A stretch of 15,016 nucleotides of DNA from Bacteroidota bacterium (GCA_023412195.1 JAEYNZ010000068.1:1-15016); one strand, 5' to 3'. Numbered from the stretch's first letter, positions 1 to 8,276 are shown. The notes: generated from the letters alone by a model not told the origin. Numbers and translations: made by a program.

Positions 1-84
1 GCACCTCACAACTGCTTCAGACTGAACGACAAATTGGTCTGTGTAATCCTTTCATATTACCAGGTTTTTAATTAATATATAAAC

Positions 85-102
85 GTACGCTTCGTGGCGT
101 AC
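85..102. repeat. Perfect 6-bp hairpin abutting the left repeat arm
   Basis: GTACGC (85-90), a six-base loop, then GCGTAC (97-102) form a perfect stem-loop ending exactly where the 127-bp repeat begins. The loop contains TTCGTG, which resembles the CTTCGTGG at the outer edge of the right arm. The hairpin itself is not present beside the right arm. Confidence 0.5.
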
Positions 103-229
103 CGAAGTTTCACAAAGTTCCCGATGCTGTTTTTTGCTTCAGTCTTAATTGTCAGACTATGTGCATGTTAAGTAAATCCGTCATTAGTACCGTAGGGAAA
201 AATCTCAAATATTAACCAGACACTAATGA
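103..229 (+). repeat. Left arm of a 127-bp dispersed inverted repeat
   Basis: The reverse complement of 103-229 aligns without gaps over all 127 bases to 14715-14841. I count 15 mismatches by hand (about 88% identity), and the first seven, from the inner end, are all transitions. The 20 bases at the outer end (103-122) match perfectly. The core shared segments are TCATTAGTGTC, ATTTGAGATTT and AACATGCAC in right-arm orientation. Neither arm encodes a peptide of note. Similarity may continue inward in degraded form for about 25 bases. Likely a dispersed intergenic repeat or a decayed insertion-element end; the family is not recognised with certainty. Confidence 0.85.
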
Positions 230-379
230 AATTTTATATTTGATCAGAATCTGCTTTTCCCAGTAAATTTGAGTTGAAGAAGATAAATATATCAAAGCAC
301 CTGCCTTCCGACATGAATAGAATATGTATGCTTCAGTTACTACTTGTAAGGCACAGGAATTATTTTACATCAGCACATC

Positions 380-1258
380 TTACAATTGGCTTTCGGAAAG
401 AATTTCCCCCTGTATTCCAACTACTGTCACAGTAACAGGGACATTGCGTCCGGAGTAGGATAAGGCAGTCTGCACCAACCCGTGTAATCCTCCGCAACAG
501 GGCACTTCCATAATTACAACATTTATGGATTGAATATTTGCGTCGTCTATCAGCCTGATGATTTTTTGTAAGTATATCTCTTTACCCTGGTCTAATTTGG
601 GACATGCAATAACCAGTTTCCGGCCTTTCAGGAATTTCTGATGAAAATTACCATAAGCAAAAGCAGCACAATCAGCGGCAATAAGCAAATCAGCATCCCG
701 GAAATAACCTGCAGCCGGATTTATAAGATGCAGCTGAACAGGCCACTGTGTAAGGGCAGAAGGAATCTCCCGGGAAGGATGATTCACGATAGGTACAGCT
801 GTTTTGAAAGATGCTGCTGCCGAACCAGGGCAACCTTTTGAAGCATGTGCTCTATGGTGACCGTGATCCTGTTTTCCATGCAGAAGTTCATGCACCTCTT
901 GAACCGAAAAAGGCATCAAATCACGATTGGCTTTGATGTATTGAAGTGCCTGACTAAGATATCCGGTTTCATTATGATCCTGGAGGTGCTTCAGATGGGC
1001 GAAAACAGTAGCTTTACCCTTGTCAATCATCTGGGAGATCACTGCTACTTCATTATATTCCTCTGCCTCCCGTTTCTCAATGGTAATCGCATTTTGGGGA
1101 CAATGGCCAATACAGGCACCCAGCCCGTCGCACATCAGTTCACTGATCAGCCGGGCTTTTCCATCAATAATCTGCAATGCACCTTCATGACAATTAGGAA
1201 CACATTCACCACAACCGTCACACAATTCTTCATCTATTCTGACAACTTCTCTCAGCAT
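380..1258 (-). CDS. Ferredoxin-like 4Fe-4S protein with extra cysteine motifs
   Basis: A 292-aa soluble Fe-S protein. The N-terminus carries a complete four-Cys motif (C13, C16, C19, C23) and a second cluster motif with only three cysteines (C43, C49, C53-P), Leu46 replacing the usual second Cys. That suggests a [3Fe-4S] cluster or an outside ligand. A His-rich stretch (about 127-138) precedes GCPGS (C143). The C-terminal half has three more conserved-looking cysteine sites: ADCAAFAYGNFH (C197), IACPKLD (C219) and VPCCGG (C254/C255). This architecture resembles Fe-S proteins found beside Crp/Fnr regulators in anaerobes; the exact reaction is unknown to me. ATG at 1258 has AAGGAT just upstream. 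It diverges from the Crp/Fnr gene across a control region with a 20-bp palindrome, so redox- or nitrosative-stress control is inferred. Confidence 0.85.
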   Translation of the reverse strand: MLREVVRIDEELCDGCGECVPNCHEGALQIIDGKARLISELMCDGLGACIGHCPQNAITIEKREAEEYNEVAVISQMIDKGKATVFAHLKHLQDHNETGYLSQALQYIKANRDLMPFSVQEVHELLHGKQDHGHHRAHASKGCPGSAAASFKTAVPIVNHPSREIPSALTQWPVQLHLINPAAGYFRDADLLIAADCAAFAYGNFHQKFLKGRKLVIACPKLDQGKEIYLQKIIRLIDDANIQSINVVIMEVPCCGGLHGLVQTALSYSGRNVPVTVTVVGIQGEILSESQL

Positions 1259-1277
1259 ATCCTTAAAATTTGAATAA

Positions 1278-1285
1278 CAAAAATA
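1278..1285 (-). promoter_or_regulatory. Candidate -7 promoter box for the ferredoxin-like gene
   Basis: On the minus strand TATTTTTG fits the Bacteroidota -7 consensus TAnnTTTG. The start codon at 1258 is 19 bases downstream of the box, so the leader would be very short. No good -33 TTTG is at the normal distance, consistent with a promoter that needs an activator. A second small palindrome, ACGTA-AAC-TACGT (1285-1297), begins at the edge of this box. Confidence 0.45.
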
Positions 1286-1303
1286 CGTAAACTACGTTTC
1301 TGG

Positions 1304-1323
1304 ATTGTACCAATTGTTACAAT
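1304..1323. promoter_or_regulatory. 20-bp near-perfect palindrome, probable Crp/Fnr-type operator
   Basis: ATTGTA-CCAATTGT-TACAAT is symmetric at nine of ten base pairs around 1313.5 (only the 1310/1317 pair fails). It has the size and two-fold symmetry of a Crp/Fnr dimer site, and contains GTA-N8-TAC. It lies about 39-42 bases upstream of the transcription start inferred for the minus-strand ferredoxin-like gene, a typical class II activator position. It ends 8 bases before the ATG at 1332 of the Crp/Fnr gene, so autoregulation is also plausible. Which protein binds is inferred. Confidence 0.6.
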
Positions 1324-1331
1324 TCCTGCAA

Positions 1332-2009
1332 ATGATGAATTACAGCCTGATGACAGAATGCCCGGTATTCAGGGGAATACCTGAAAATGAGATTAAACAG
1401 ATCATTGAACCCCTTCATTTTCAAATTAAAAATTATAAAAAAAATGACGTGATAGCCATTGCAGGCGAGCAGGTAAAAAATTTATATATCATTCTGCAGG
1501 GAAGTGTTAAAGGAGAAATGATTGACTATTCGGGCAAAACAGTAAAGATTGAAGATGTTGAAGCACCTAAACCCCTGGCTACAGCCTTTTTATTCGGAAA
1601 AGAAAACGTTTTTCCTGTAACAGTTACAGCCAATGAAGACGTTAGAATTCTTTCGATTCCGGTGAACATATTTCTTGATATCCTGCAGAATAACAAACAG
1701 GTCCTTAAAAACTACCTGAACAGCATCTCCTCCAGAAGCCAGTTTCTCTCCCAGAAGCTTCACTTCCTGAATTTTAAAACCATCCGCGAGAAGATGGCAC
1801 ATTTCCTTTTGCAAAAAGCCGGGCAAAATCTTCATTCCTTTGAGTTAAACAGTACACAACAACAACTGGCTGACCTTTTTGCCGTTACACGCCCATCACT
1901 TGCCCGTGTGATTGGTGAAATGCAGAGTGAGAATCTAATCAAAATTGAACGAAGAACAATTACACTTCTGAACAAGGAAAAGCTCAACAACATTTTACGA
2001 AATGGATAA
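1332..2009 (+). CDS. Crp/Fnr family transcriptional regulator
   Basis: A 225-aa one-component regulator. An N-terminal cyclic-nucleotide-binding-type beta-barrel (about residues 13-130, with GEQVKNLYIILQGSVKGE) is followed by a long dimer helix and a C-terminal winged helix (about 155-215) with TQQQLADLFAVTRPSLARVI as the helix-turn-helix. The only cysteine is at residue 10, so it cannot carry an FNR-type [4Fe-4S] cluster; the ligand may be haem, a nucleotide or other. The frame is open from a TTG at 1305, but that would place the 20-bp palindrome inside the gene, so I prefer ATG 1332 (1335 and 1350 are alternatives; no strong ribosome-binding site decides). The 3' end overlaps pgeF by 8 bases. 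The likely target is the divergent ferredoxin-like gene. Confidence 0.88.
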   Translation: MMNYSLMTECPVFRGIPENEIKQIIEPLHFQIKNYKKNDVIAIAGEQVKNLYIILQGSVKGEMIDYSGKTVKIEDVEAPKPLATAFLFGKENVFPVTVTANEDVRILSIPVNIFLDILQNNKQVLKNYLNSISSRSQFLSQKLHFLNFKTIREKMAHFLLQKAGQNLHSFELNSTQQQLADLFAVTRPSLARVIGEMQSENLIKIERRTITLLNKEKLNNILRNG

Positions 2010-2760
2010 CAGCATTGCAACATACACAATATTTAAGCCTTTCGCTGATGAACTGGTTGCATTTACTTCCACCAGGGACAGCCTGCCTTCTGAGGTTGCT
2101 CCAAGGTTTACGGGTGAACCAAAAATGAATGCATTAAGAAACCGGAATAACCTGGCAAAACTCATAAAGATAAATGCCAGCCAATTGGTATTCCCGCGAC
2201 AGACACACAGTTGTTATGTAGATAACCTGGCCGGCATTCCAAATCATGAATTAAAGGATACCGATGCCCTTGTCACAGGTACTTCCGGTATATGCCTGTG
2301 TATACAAACTGCCGACTGTGTGCCACTGCTGCTCTACGACCCTGTTGCAAAAGTTGCCGGGGCTGTTCATGCTGGATGGCGTGGTACTGTTGATCTGATT
2401 GCAGGGAAGGCAGTTGAGAAGATGAGCACGATTTATGGCAGCCAGCCTCAGGATATCCTGGTTGCAATCGGCCCCTCTATCGGACCTGATATATATGAAG
2501 TTGGGAATGAAGTAGCTGAAGCTGTTTCTAAGAACATTCCCAACGCCGCCAAAACTCTGCATACAGGCAAGAGTGGCAAATACCATCTAAATCTTTGGGA
2601 AGCCAACCGGCAGATATTAAAGGCTCATGGTATCCTGCCAGAACATATTGAAATCAGCGGAAGGTGCACCTATACTGAAAATGAACTATTTTACTCAGCA
2701 CGGAGGGAAGGAATTGAAACGGGAAGAATGGTTTCAGGAATCATGCTTAAAAATTCCTGA
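2002..2760 (+). CDS. pgeF: Peptidoglycan editing factor, laccase-domain (YfiH/PgeF) family
   Basis: A 252-aa cytoplasmic protein of the YfiH/PgeF (Cu-oxidase_4, DUF152) family. In E. coli this family corrects peptidoglycan precursors that carry L-Ser instead of L-Ala; older annotations call it polyphenol oxidase. The metal-binding triad is intact: H69 in RQTHS, C106 in TADCVPLLLYD and H123 in AVHAGWRGT. Other family motifs are DTDALVT (86-92), IGPSIGP with YEVG, and CTYTENELFYSARREG near the end. Length is normal. The ATG overlaps the last 8 bases of the Crp/Fnr gene in another frame, so translation is probably coupled and the two are co-transcribed. Substrate specificity in this organism is inferred from the family. 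Confidence 0.92.
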   Translation: MDNSIATYTIFKPFADELVAFTSTRDSLPSEVAPRFTGEPKMNALRNRNNLAKLIKINASQLVFPRQTHSCYVDNLAGIPNHELKDTDALVTGTSGICLCIQTADCVPLLLYDPVAKVAGAVHAGWRGTVDLIAGKAVEKMSTIYGSQPQDILVAIGPSIGPDIYEVGNEVAEAVSKNIPNAAKTLHTGKSGKYHLNLWEANRQILKAHGILPEHIEISGRCTYTENELFYSARREGIETGRMVSGIMLKNS

Positions 2761-2816
2761 ACTTCTTAAAAACATCTAAATTCAATTTCATGGCTTTCTG
2801 TTTATTGCAAAACAAT

Positions 2817-2824
2817 TATCTTCG
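2817..2824 (+). promoter_or_regulatory. Candidate Bacteroidota promoter for the DUF2723 gene
   Basis: TATCTTCG followed by CAC matches TAnnTTTG at all but one position and closely resembles the common form TATCTTTGC. TTCTG lies about 17 bases upstream in place of a -33 TTTG; the same TTCTG occurs upstream of the tyrS promoter. The expected leader to the ATG at 2869 is about 35-40 bases. Confidence 0.55.
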
Positions 2825-2868
2825 CACAATACAAAAAGACATATAGCCGGGTAAGAAAAAGAAATCAA

Positions 2869-5800
2869 ATGAAAAATTACAGTCTAATCAACAGGGTTAC
2901 CGGCTGGGCGGTATTCCTGATTTCAGCCATAGTTTATTTATTGACCATCGAACCTACTACCAGTTTTTGGGACACAGGAGAATTTATCACTACTGCATTT
3001 AAGCTTCAGATCGGCCATCCTCCCGGCGCACCTATATTTATGATCATAGGAAGGTTTTTCACCCTTTTTGGCGGTGCTGAAGGAGCTGCTGTCATGATGA
3101 ATGTCATGTCGGCGCTGGCGAGTGCCTTTACCATCCTGTTCCTGTTCTGGTCAATTACCCATCTTGCTAAAAAAATGGTTGTAACTGATGGGGCAATCAC
3201 AACAGGAAATATTTTTTCAGTGATGGCAGCCGGAGTAGTTGGTGCCCTGGCCTATACGTTCTCCGACACTTTCTGGTTCTCTGCTGTTGAGGCCGAGGTA
3301 TATGCGTTTTCCTCAATGCTTACAGCAATTGTCTTCTGGGCTATCCTTAAATGGGAAAATGTGGCCGACAAGCCATATTCCAACCATTGGCTGGTATTGA
3401 TAGCCTATATCATCGGATTATCGATCGGGGTTCACCTGCTCAACCTGCTGGCTATTCCAGCCATTGTTTTTGTATATTATTTTAAAAAATATGAACCATC
3501 ACGCAAAGGTTTTATTTACGCATTGATTGCTTCTGTTGTAATTTTGGGTACCATTATGTGGGGTATTATCCCGGGGGTAGTTACAGTTGCATCATGGTTC
3601 GAACTGCTGTTTGTAAATACTTTTGGCCTGCCATATAAATCAGGTGCCTTGTTCTATATTGCCCTTCTTATCGCAGCCATTGTTTACGGAATCAGATACA
3701 CATACCGGAAAAAGATGGTCCTCTGGAACACAGTCCTTGCCTGTGTTACAGTGATATTGATTGGATACTCTTCTTTTGCCCTGATCATCATCCGTTCAGC
3801 AGCGATGCCCCCTATGGATCAAAACAGTCCAAAGGATGTATTTTCACTGCTCAGCTACCTGAACAGGGAACAATATGGCAACCGGCCGTTGTTTTATGGC
3901 CAGCATTATAATTCTCCGCTTAATCCTCAGCAAAGGTACCTTGAAGGAAAACCGGTATATTCCCAAATTGATGGGAAGTATGTTGAGACCGACAGACGTG
4001 TGGTTCCAAATTATGACGATCAGTTTAAAACACTTTTCCCACGCATGTGGAGCAATATGGACCCAGCCCATGAACAGGATTATATCGAATGGGGAAACAT
4101 AACAGGCAGGAGGATTCAGCACCGCAATGAAAGCGGACAAACTGAAATTATAGTAAAACCTACTTTTGGTGAAAACCTGCGTTTTTTCTTCAGCTACCAG
4201 GTTGGCCATATGTATTTCAGATATTTTATGTGGAATTTTGCCGGAAGGCAGAATGACATCCAGGGGCATGGAGGTGTTGTTTATGGAAACTGGCTGAGCG
4301 GCATTAAGTTTATCGATGAATGGCGGCTCGGAAGCCAGGATAACCTCCCGGCCCGGCTGGCAAATAATAAAGGCCGCAATGTATACTACTTCCTGCCCTT
4401 GCTGCTTGGATTACTCGGAATTTTCCACCAGTATAACAAAGGCAAAAAAGGCAGGCAAGACCTGTGGGTTGTCTTCCTGTTATTCTTTATGACAGGATTG
4501 GCCATCGTGATCTATCTTAATCAGTATCCGCACCAGCCCCGCGAGCGTGATTATGCATACGCCGGATCGTTTTACGCCTTTACTATATGGATAGGACTTG
4601 GTGTTCTGGCAATCATTGAGTTCCTGAAAAAATACACGCGCGAAACCATAGCAGCAGGCATAGCAGGTGTTACAACCCTTCTGCTGGTACCTGGAATTAT
4701 GGTAGCAGAAAACTGGGATGACCACGACCGTTCAAACCGCTATACAGCACGGGATCTGGGAGCCAATTATTTAAAAACCAGTCAGCCAAACGGCGTCATT
4801 TTTACCAATGGAGACAATGATACCTTCCCCCTGTGGTACAACCAGGAAGTGGAAGGTGTAAGGACTGATGTCCGCGTTTGCAATCTAAGCTACCTGCAAA
4901 CCGACTGGTATATTAACCAGATGAGCAGAAAAGCATATGATTCGGAACCGCTACCCTTCTCCATGGATGAAAACAAATACAGGCAGGGCAAGCGGGATGT
5001 TGTATACCTGATGGACAATCCCCGTATTGCACGCGATGCAATAGGTTTAAAGGAGGCTGTTGATTTTATTGCAGATGATAATCCGGGAACCAAATTGCAG
5101 CAGGCCGGAAACGCAGCTTACCTTCCAAAGAAAGTGATTCACTTTAAGGTTGACAAGGAGGCAGTTATACGCCATAAGGCAGTAAGGGAACAGGATTACG
5201 ACAAAATAGTGGATACAATTACCATCGATTTATCTGACCGGAATTACATCCCCAAAGATGAAATGATGATCCTTGACCTGCTTGCCACCAACAACTGGGA
5301 ACGCCCCATTTACTGGGCCATAACTGTTGGCCGCAGCAAGTACATGAACCTCAGCGATTATTTTCAGGTTGAAGGTTTTGCCTACAGGCTGGTTCCTATA
5401 AAAGGAGAATCTTCCCCCGACAGGTTATCATTCGGAACCGTAGCAACCGATTTGATGTATGACAACCTGATGAATAATTTTGAATATGGAAATATGAATG
5501 ACCCTGATGTATACATCGATGAGAACAACATGCGGATGATGACCAATATCCGGAACAGTTTTAACAGGCTTGCAACCGGGTTGATTGCGGAAGGAAAGAA
5601 TGATTCTGCTATAGCCGTCATCGACAGGGGATTTGAACTTGTACCTCCTTCTGTTGTAGCTTATGAGTATTTTGCAGTTCAGCTTGGCGAAAGTTATTAT
5701 GCTGCAGGAGCTTTGGATAAAGGCAGAAAAACACTGGAAGATGCTCACAATGTTTTCAGCGATGAACTGGGCTATTTCCTTTCACTCGACCGCAGGTATC

Positions 5801-5952
5801 TGATGTCGATGGCAGTGAATGAAGAAATACAGCGGAACCTGTTCTACCTGCAAAGTATTGAACGCACCGCCCGGAACTTTAATGACGCCGAATTATCTCA
5901 GAAGGTAGCTGAAACGATGAAGCGTCATCTTGAAAGGTACAACACCATGTAA
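2869..5952 (+). CDS. DUF2723 (TMEM260-like, GT117-type) integral membrane glycosyltransferase candidate
   Basis: A 1027-aa polytopic membrane protein. The N-terminal half is hydrophobic and starts with the DUF2723 hallmark WDTGEFITTAFKLQIGHPPG (D35 and E38 in the first extracytoplasmic loop, followed by GHPPG), the layout of GT-C enzymes that use a lipid-linked sugar. Further family-typical stretches are NQYPHQPRERDYAYAG (about 549-564), WDDHDRSNRY (about 616) and NGDNDTFPLWYNQEV (about 645). The last 380 or so residues are soluble and end in helical repeats resembling TPRs (about 905-980). Eukaryotic TMEM260 of this family is a protein O-mannosyltransferase, so protein O-glycosylation at the envelope is a reasonable inference, not shown here. 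It has its own promoter-like box and is followed 52 bases later by purD. Confidence 0.88.
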   Translation: MKNYSLINRVTGWAVFLISAIVYLLTIEPTTSFWDTGEFITTAFKLQIGHPPGAPIFMIIGRFFTLFGGAEGAAVMMNVMSALASAFTILFLFWSITHLAKKMVVTDGAITTGNIFSVMAAGVVGALAYTFSDTFWFSAVEAEVYAFSSMLTAIVFWAILKWENVADKPYSNHWLVLIAYIIGLSIGVHLLNLLAIPAIVFVYYFKKYEPSRKGFIYALIASVVILGTIMWGIIPGVVTVASWFELLFVNTFGLPYKSGALFYIALLIAAIVYGIRYTYRKKMVLWNTVLACVTVILIGYSSFALIIIRSAAMPPMDQNSPKDVFSLLSYLNREQYGNRPLFYGQHYNSPLNPQQRYLEGKPVYSQIDGKYVETDRRVVPNYDDQFKTLFPRMWSNMDPAHEQDYIEWGNITGRRIQHRNESGQTEIIVKPTFGENLRFFFSYQVGHMYFRYFMWNFAGRQNDIQGHGGVVYGNWLSGIKFIDEWRLGSQDNLPARLANNKGRNVYYFLPLLLGLLGIFHQYNKGKKGRQDLWVVFLLFFMTGLAIVIYLNQYPHQPRERDYAYAGSFYAFTIWIGLGVLAIIEFLKKYTRETIAAGIAGVTTLLLVPGIMVAENWDDHDRSNRYTARDLGANYLKTSQPNGVIFTNGDNDTFPLWYNQEVEGVRTDVRVCNLSYLQTDWYINQMSRKAYDSEPLPFSMDENKYRQGKRDVVYLMDNPRIARDAIGLKEAVDFIADDNPGTKLQQAGNAAYLPKKVIHFKVDKEAVIRHKAVREQDYDKIVDTITIDLSDRNYIPKDEMMILDLLATNNWERPIYWAITVGRSKYMNLSDYFQVEGFAYRLVPIKGESSPDRLSFGTVATDLMYDNLMNNFEYGNMNDPDVYIDENNMRMMTNIRNSFNRLATGLIAEGKNDSAIAVIDRGFELVPPSVVAYEYFAVQLGESYYAAGALDKGRKTLEDAHNVFSDELGYFLSLDRRYLMSMAVNEEIQRNLFYLQSIERTARNFNDAELSQKVAETMKRHLERYNTM

Positions 5953-6004
5953 TTCGTAAAGGATATGGTGGATCATTGGCAGCAAACTGAAAAAAATAAA
6001 GTAA

Positions 6005-7273
6005 ATGAACATTCTGGTGATTGGCTCCGGAGGCAGGGAACATGCTCTTGGATGGAAAATAAAACAAAGTAAAAAAACCGGCCATCTTTATTTTGCCCCG
6101 GGAAATGCAGGAACTGCCTCGCTTGGAACAAACCTTCATATAGGTACCGGTGATTTTCAGAATATAAAAAAAGCTGTCACGGAAAACCATATCAGCCTGG
6201 TTGTTGTTGGACCTGAGGTTCCTCTGGTTGATGGAATTCATGATTTTTTTGCTGCAGATCCCGACTTGTATAATGTAAAAGTTGTTGGCCCTAAAAAAGC
6301 TGGTGCGCAACTGGAGGGGAGTAAGGACTTTGCAAAAGACTTTATGCTCCGCCACAACATTCCCACTGCACGTCATTTTACAGTTACAGGAAATAACCTG
6401 GCTGAAGGTTTGAAATTCCTTCGTTCACTGCAACCTCCATATGTATTAAAAGCCGACGGACTTGCTGCAGGCAAAGGGGTGATCATTCCTGATACACTGG
6501 AAGAAGCTGAAAAAAACCTCCGTGAAATGCTGGGGGGAAAGTTCGGCTCAGCAGGAAATAAGGTAGTTATAGAGGAGTTTTTGAGTGGTATCGAGGTTTC
6601 ATTTTTTGTCATCACCGATGGGAAAAGCTATAAAATCCTGCCGGAAGCAAAAGACTACAAACGAATTGGAGAAGGTGACACAGGCCTGAATACAGGTGGT
6701 ATGGGAGCTGTTTCACCAGTACCATTTGTTGATGAACGTTTTCTGAAAAAAGTGGAAGAACGTATCATCATTCCTACCATTGAAGGGCTTGCAGAGGAAA
6801 ATATAGATTATTGCGGTTTTATCTTCTTTGGGTTGATAAAGGTAAATGATGAACCATTTGTAATTGAATACAATGTCCGGCTTGGAGATCCTGAAACAGA
6901 AGCAATCATGCTCCGGCTGAAGTCCGATTTTGTAGAACTTCTTGAAGGGGCAGCTTATGGAACCCTGGCTGGCATACAGGTTGAAACCGATGAACGTTCA
7001 GCCGTTACTGTAATGCTGGTTTCTGGCGGATATCCGGGTAATTACGAAAAGGGCAAGGTCATCACCGGATTTGAAGATGTTTCCGGCAGCATTGTTTTCC
7101 ATGCAGGAACAAAACAAAATGGAAATTTCATCGAATCAGACGGTGGAAGGGTCATTGCTGTGAGTTCTCTGGGGAACAATATGAAAGAAGCACTTGCATT
7201 GTCTTATCGGAATGCAGAACGGATCCGCTTTAACAATATGTATTACCGCAAGGATTTAGGATTCGATCTCTAG
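6005..7273 (+). CDS. purD: Phosphoribosylamine-glycine ligase (GAR synthetase)
   Basis: A 422-aa ATP-grasp enzyme of normal length. It joins glycine to 5-phosphoribosylamine, step 2 of de novo purine synthesis, in the cytoplasm. All family signatures are visible: GSGGREHAL at the N-terminus (7-15), FAPGNAGTA, GPEVPLVDG, the ATP-grasp loop KADGLAAGKGV (about 148), GGMGAVSPVP, and the metal/ATP site EYNVRLGDPETEA (about 289). ATG at 6005 is the only sensible start. No promoter is evident in the 52-base gap after the DUF2723 gene, so read-through from upstream is likely. One base separates its stop from the next start. Confidence 0.97.
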   Translation: MNILVIGSGGREHALGWKIKQSKKTGHLYFAPGNAGTASLGTNLHIGTGDFQNIKKAVTENHISLVVVGPEVPLVDGIHDFFAADPDLYNVKVVGPKKAGAQLEGSKDFAKDFMLRHNIPTARHFTVTGNNLAEGLKFLRSLQPPYVLKADGLAAGKGVIIPDTLEEAEKNLREMLGGKFGSAGNKVVIEEFLSGIEVSFFVITDGKSYKILPEAKDYKRIGEGDTGLNTGGMGAVSPVPFVDERFLKKVEERIIIPTIEGLAEENIDYCGFIFFGLIKVNDEPFVIEYNVRLGDPETEAIMLRLKSDFVELLEGAAYGTLAGIQVETDERSAVTVMLVSGGYPGNYEKGKVITGFEDVSGSIVFHAGTKQNGNFIESDGGRVIAVSSLGNNMKEALALSYRNAERIRFNNMYYRKDLGFDL

Positions 7274-7274
7274 T

Positions 7275-8276
7275 ATGATACTAAAAAAGTTAAAATCAAA
7301 CCACACACTTAACCTGCTTCTGTTTCCACTGCTGGCAGTTGTATTCTGGCTTAAAAACTTACTGGCTCCGCAACAGCATGTGTTTATACCCGCTGAAAAC
7401 GAAAATTTCCTTTTTTCAATCATTTATGGCTGGCTTAGGCAATACCCTTTCTGGCAGAATGTAACAGCACTTTTACTCTTTATATTTTTAGCTTTTGAAG
7501 TGCTGCAGATCAGTATGCGTTTTAATTTTGTAAGGATACGGACTATGCTGCCAGCAACCCTCTTTGTACTGATTGCCGGAGGTTTTACAGGAATGCATTT
7601 CCTGCACCCTGTTTATTTTGGTGCCGTGTTTTTATTAATCGCCTTATACCGCCTCTTAAGTACCTACGATCAGCCCCAACCCTATTCTGCAGCATTCGAT
7701 TCAGGATTTTTTCTTGGAATATCTATTCTTTTTTATATGAACCTCCTGATCCTGCTCCCGGCTTTCCTGATAGGGTTAGGAATCCTTTCCCGGGAGACGC
7801 GCTGGCGTGAATTTGTCATACTGATCATCGGATTTCTGCTGCCCTATATTTTTACAGCCAGCTATGCTTTTCTGACAGGAAGAATCGTCGAAGTATACGA
7901 CCTTGTATGGATTGTTTTTTTAACACCCGTTACTTTCCTTGAACCAGGAATCAACCTGTATATTTATACCGGGTTCCTGATTTTGCTTACACTGGTTGGA
8001 AGCATTAAAATTATTCAGCAATACGATTCTGTTAAAGTCAGTACCCGTAAATATTTCATCGTGTTCTTTCTCATATTTGCAAGTTCCCTTTCAGGCATTA
8101 TTCTCATCCCAATAATTACACAGGAAATGCTCCTGATAATAGTCATTCCCATAACTTTCCTGATATCCAATTATTTTGTTTACATGAAGAGCCGCTTCTG
8201 GGGCAATTTTTGGGTCATCCTTCTGGTGCTGATGGTTACCTCTTTGCAGATATTGTCGTTGTTTAACCTGAACTGA
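7275..8276 (+). CDS. Polytopic membrane protein, probably DUF6427-like
   Basis: A 333-aa hydrophobic protein with about nine or ten membrane segments and no soluble domain. It opens with a short basic stretch (ILKKLKSNHTLN) before the first segment. It resembles the uncharacterised Bacteroidota family DUF6427 by length and by an early PLLAVVFWLKNL-type segment, but this assignment is from memory and tentative. No catalytic motif is recognisable. The start lies one base after the purD stop, so it is almost certainly translated from the same message. The gene ends 130 bases before tsaB. Confidence 0.72.
   Translation: MILKKLKSNHTLNLLLFPLLAVVFWLKNLLAPQQHVFIPAENENFLFSIIYGWLRQYPFWQNVTALLLFIFLAFEVLQISMRFNFVRIRTMLPATLFVLIAGGFTGMHFLHPVYFGAVFLLIALYRLLSTYDQPQPYSAAFDSGFFLGISILFYMNLLILLPAFLIGLGILSRETRWREFVILIIGFLLPYIFTASYAFLTGRIVEVYDLVWIVFLTPVTFLEPGINLYIYTGFLILLTLVGSIKIIQQYDSVKVSTRKYFIVFFLIFASSLSGIILIPIITQEMLLIIVIPITFLISNYFVYMKSRFWGNFWVILLVLMVTSLQILSLFNLN

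Larger units (their letters stand above)
1..379. other. Non-coding left flank with one repeat arm
   Basis: No convincing coding region is seen on either strand. The stretch holds a short perfect hairpin (85-102), a 127-bp repeat arm (103-229) whose inverted partner is near the right end of the window, and AT-rich sequence from 230 on. A loose inverted repeat (CCTGCCTT near 300-307 against AAGGCACAGG near 348-357, with a two-base bulge) lies downstream of the ferredoxin-like gene. Its loop is about 40 bases and no T-run follows on the minus strand, so I do not call it a terminator. Confidence 0.6.

Noticed and set aside
641..1273. Plus-strand open frames (641-841, 845-1273) opposite the ferredoxin-like gene
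   Set aside because: They are antisense shadows; the minus-strand protein has clear Fe-S motifs and a promoter, and these frames show no recognisable family.
1304..1323. NtcA site based on GTA-N8-TAC
   Set aside because: NtcA is cyanobacterial; the same spacing is expected for other Crp/Fnr members, so only a generic Crp/Fnr-type operator is claimed.
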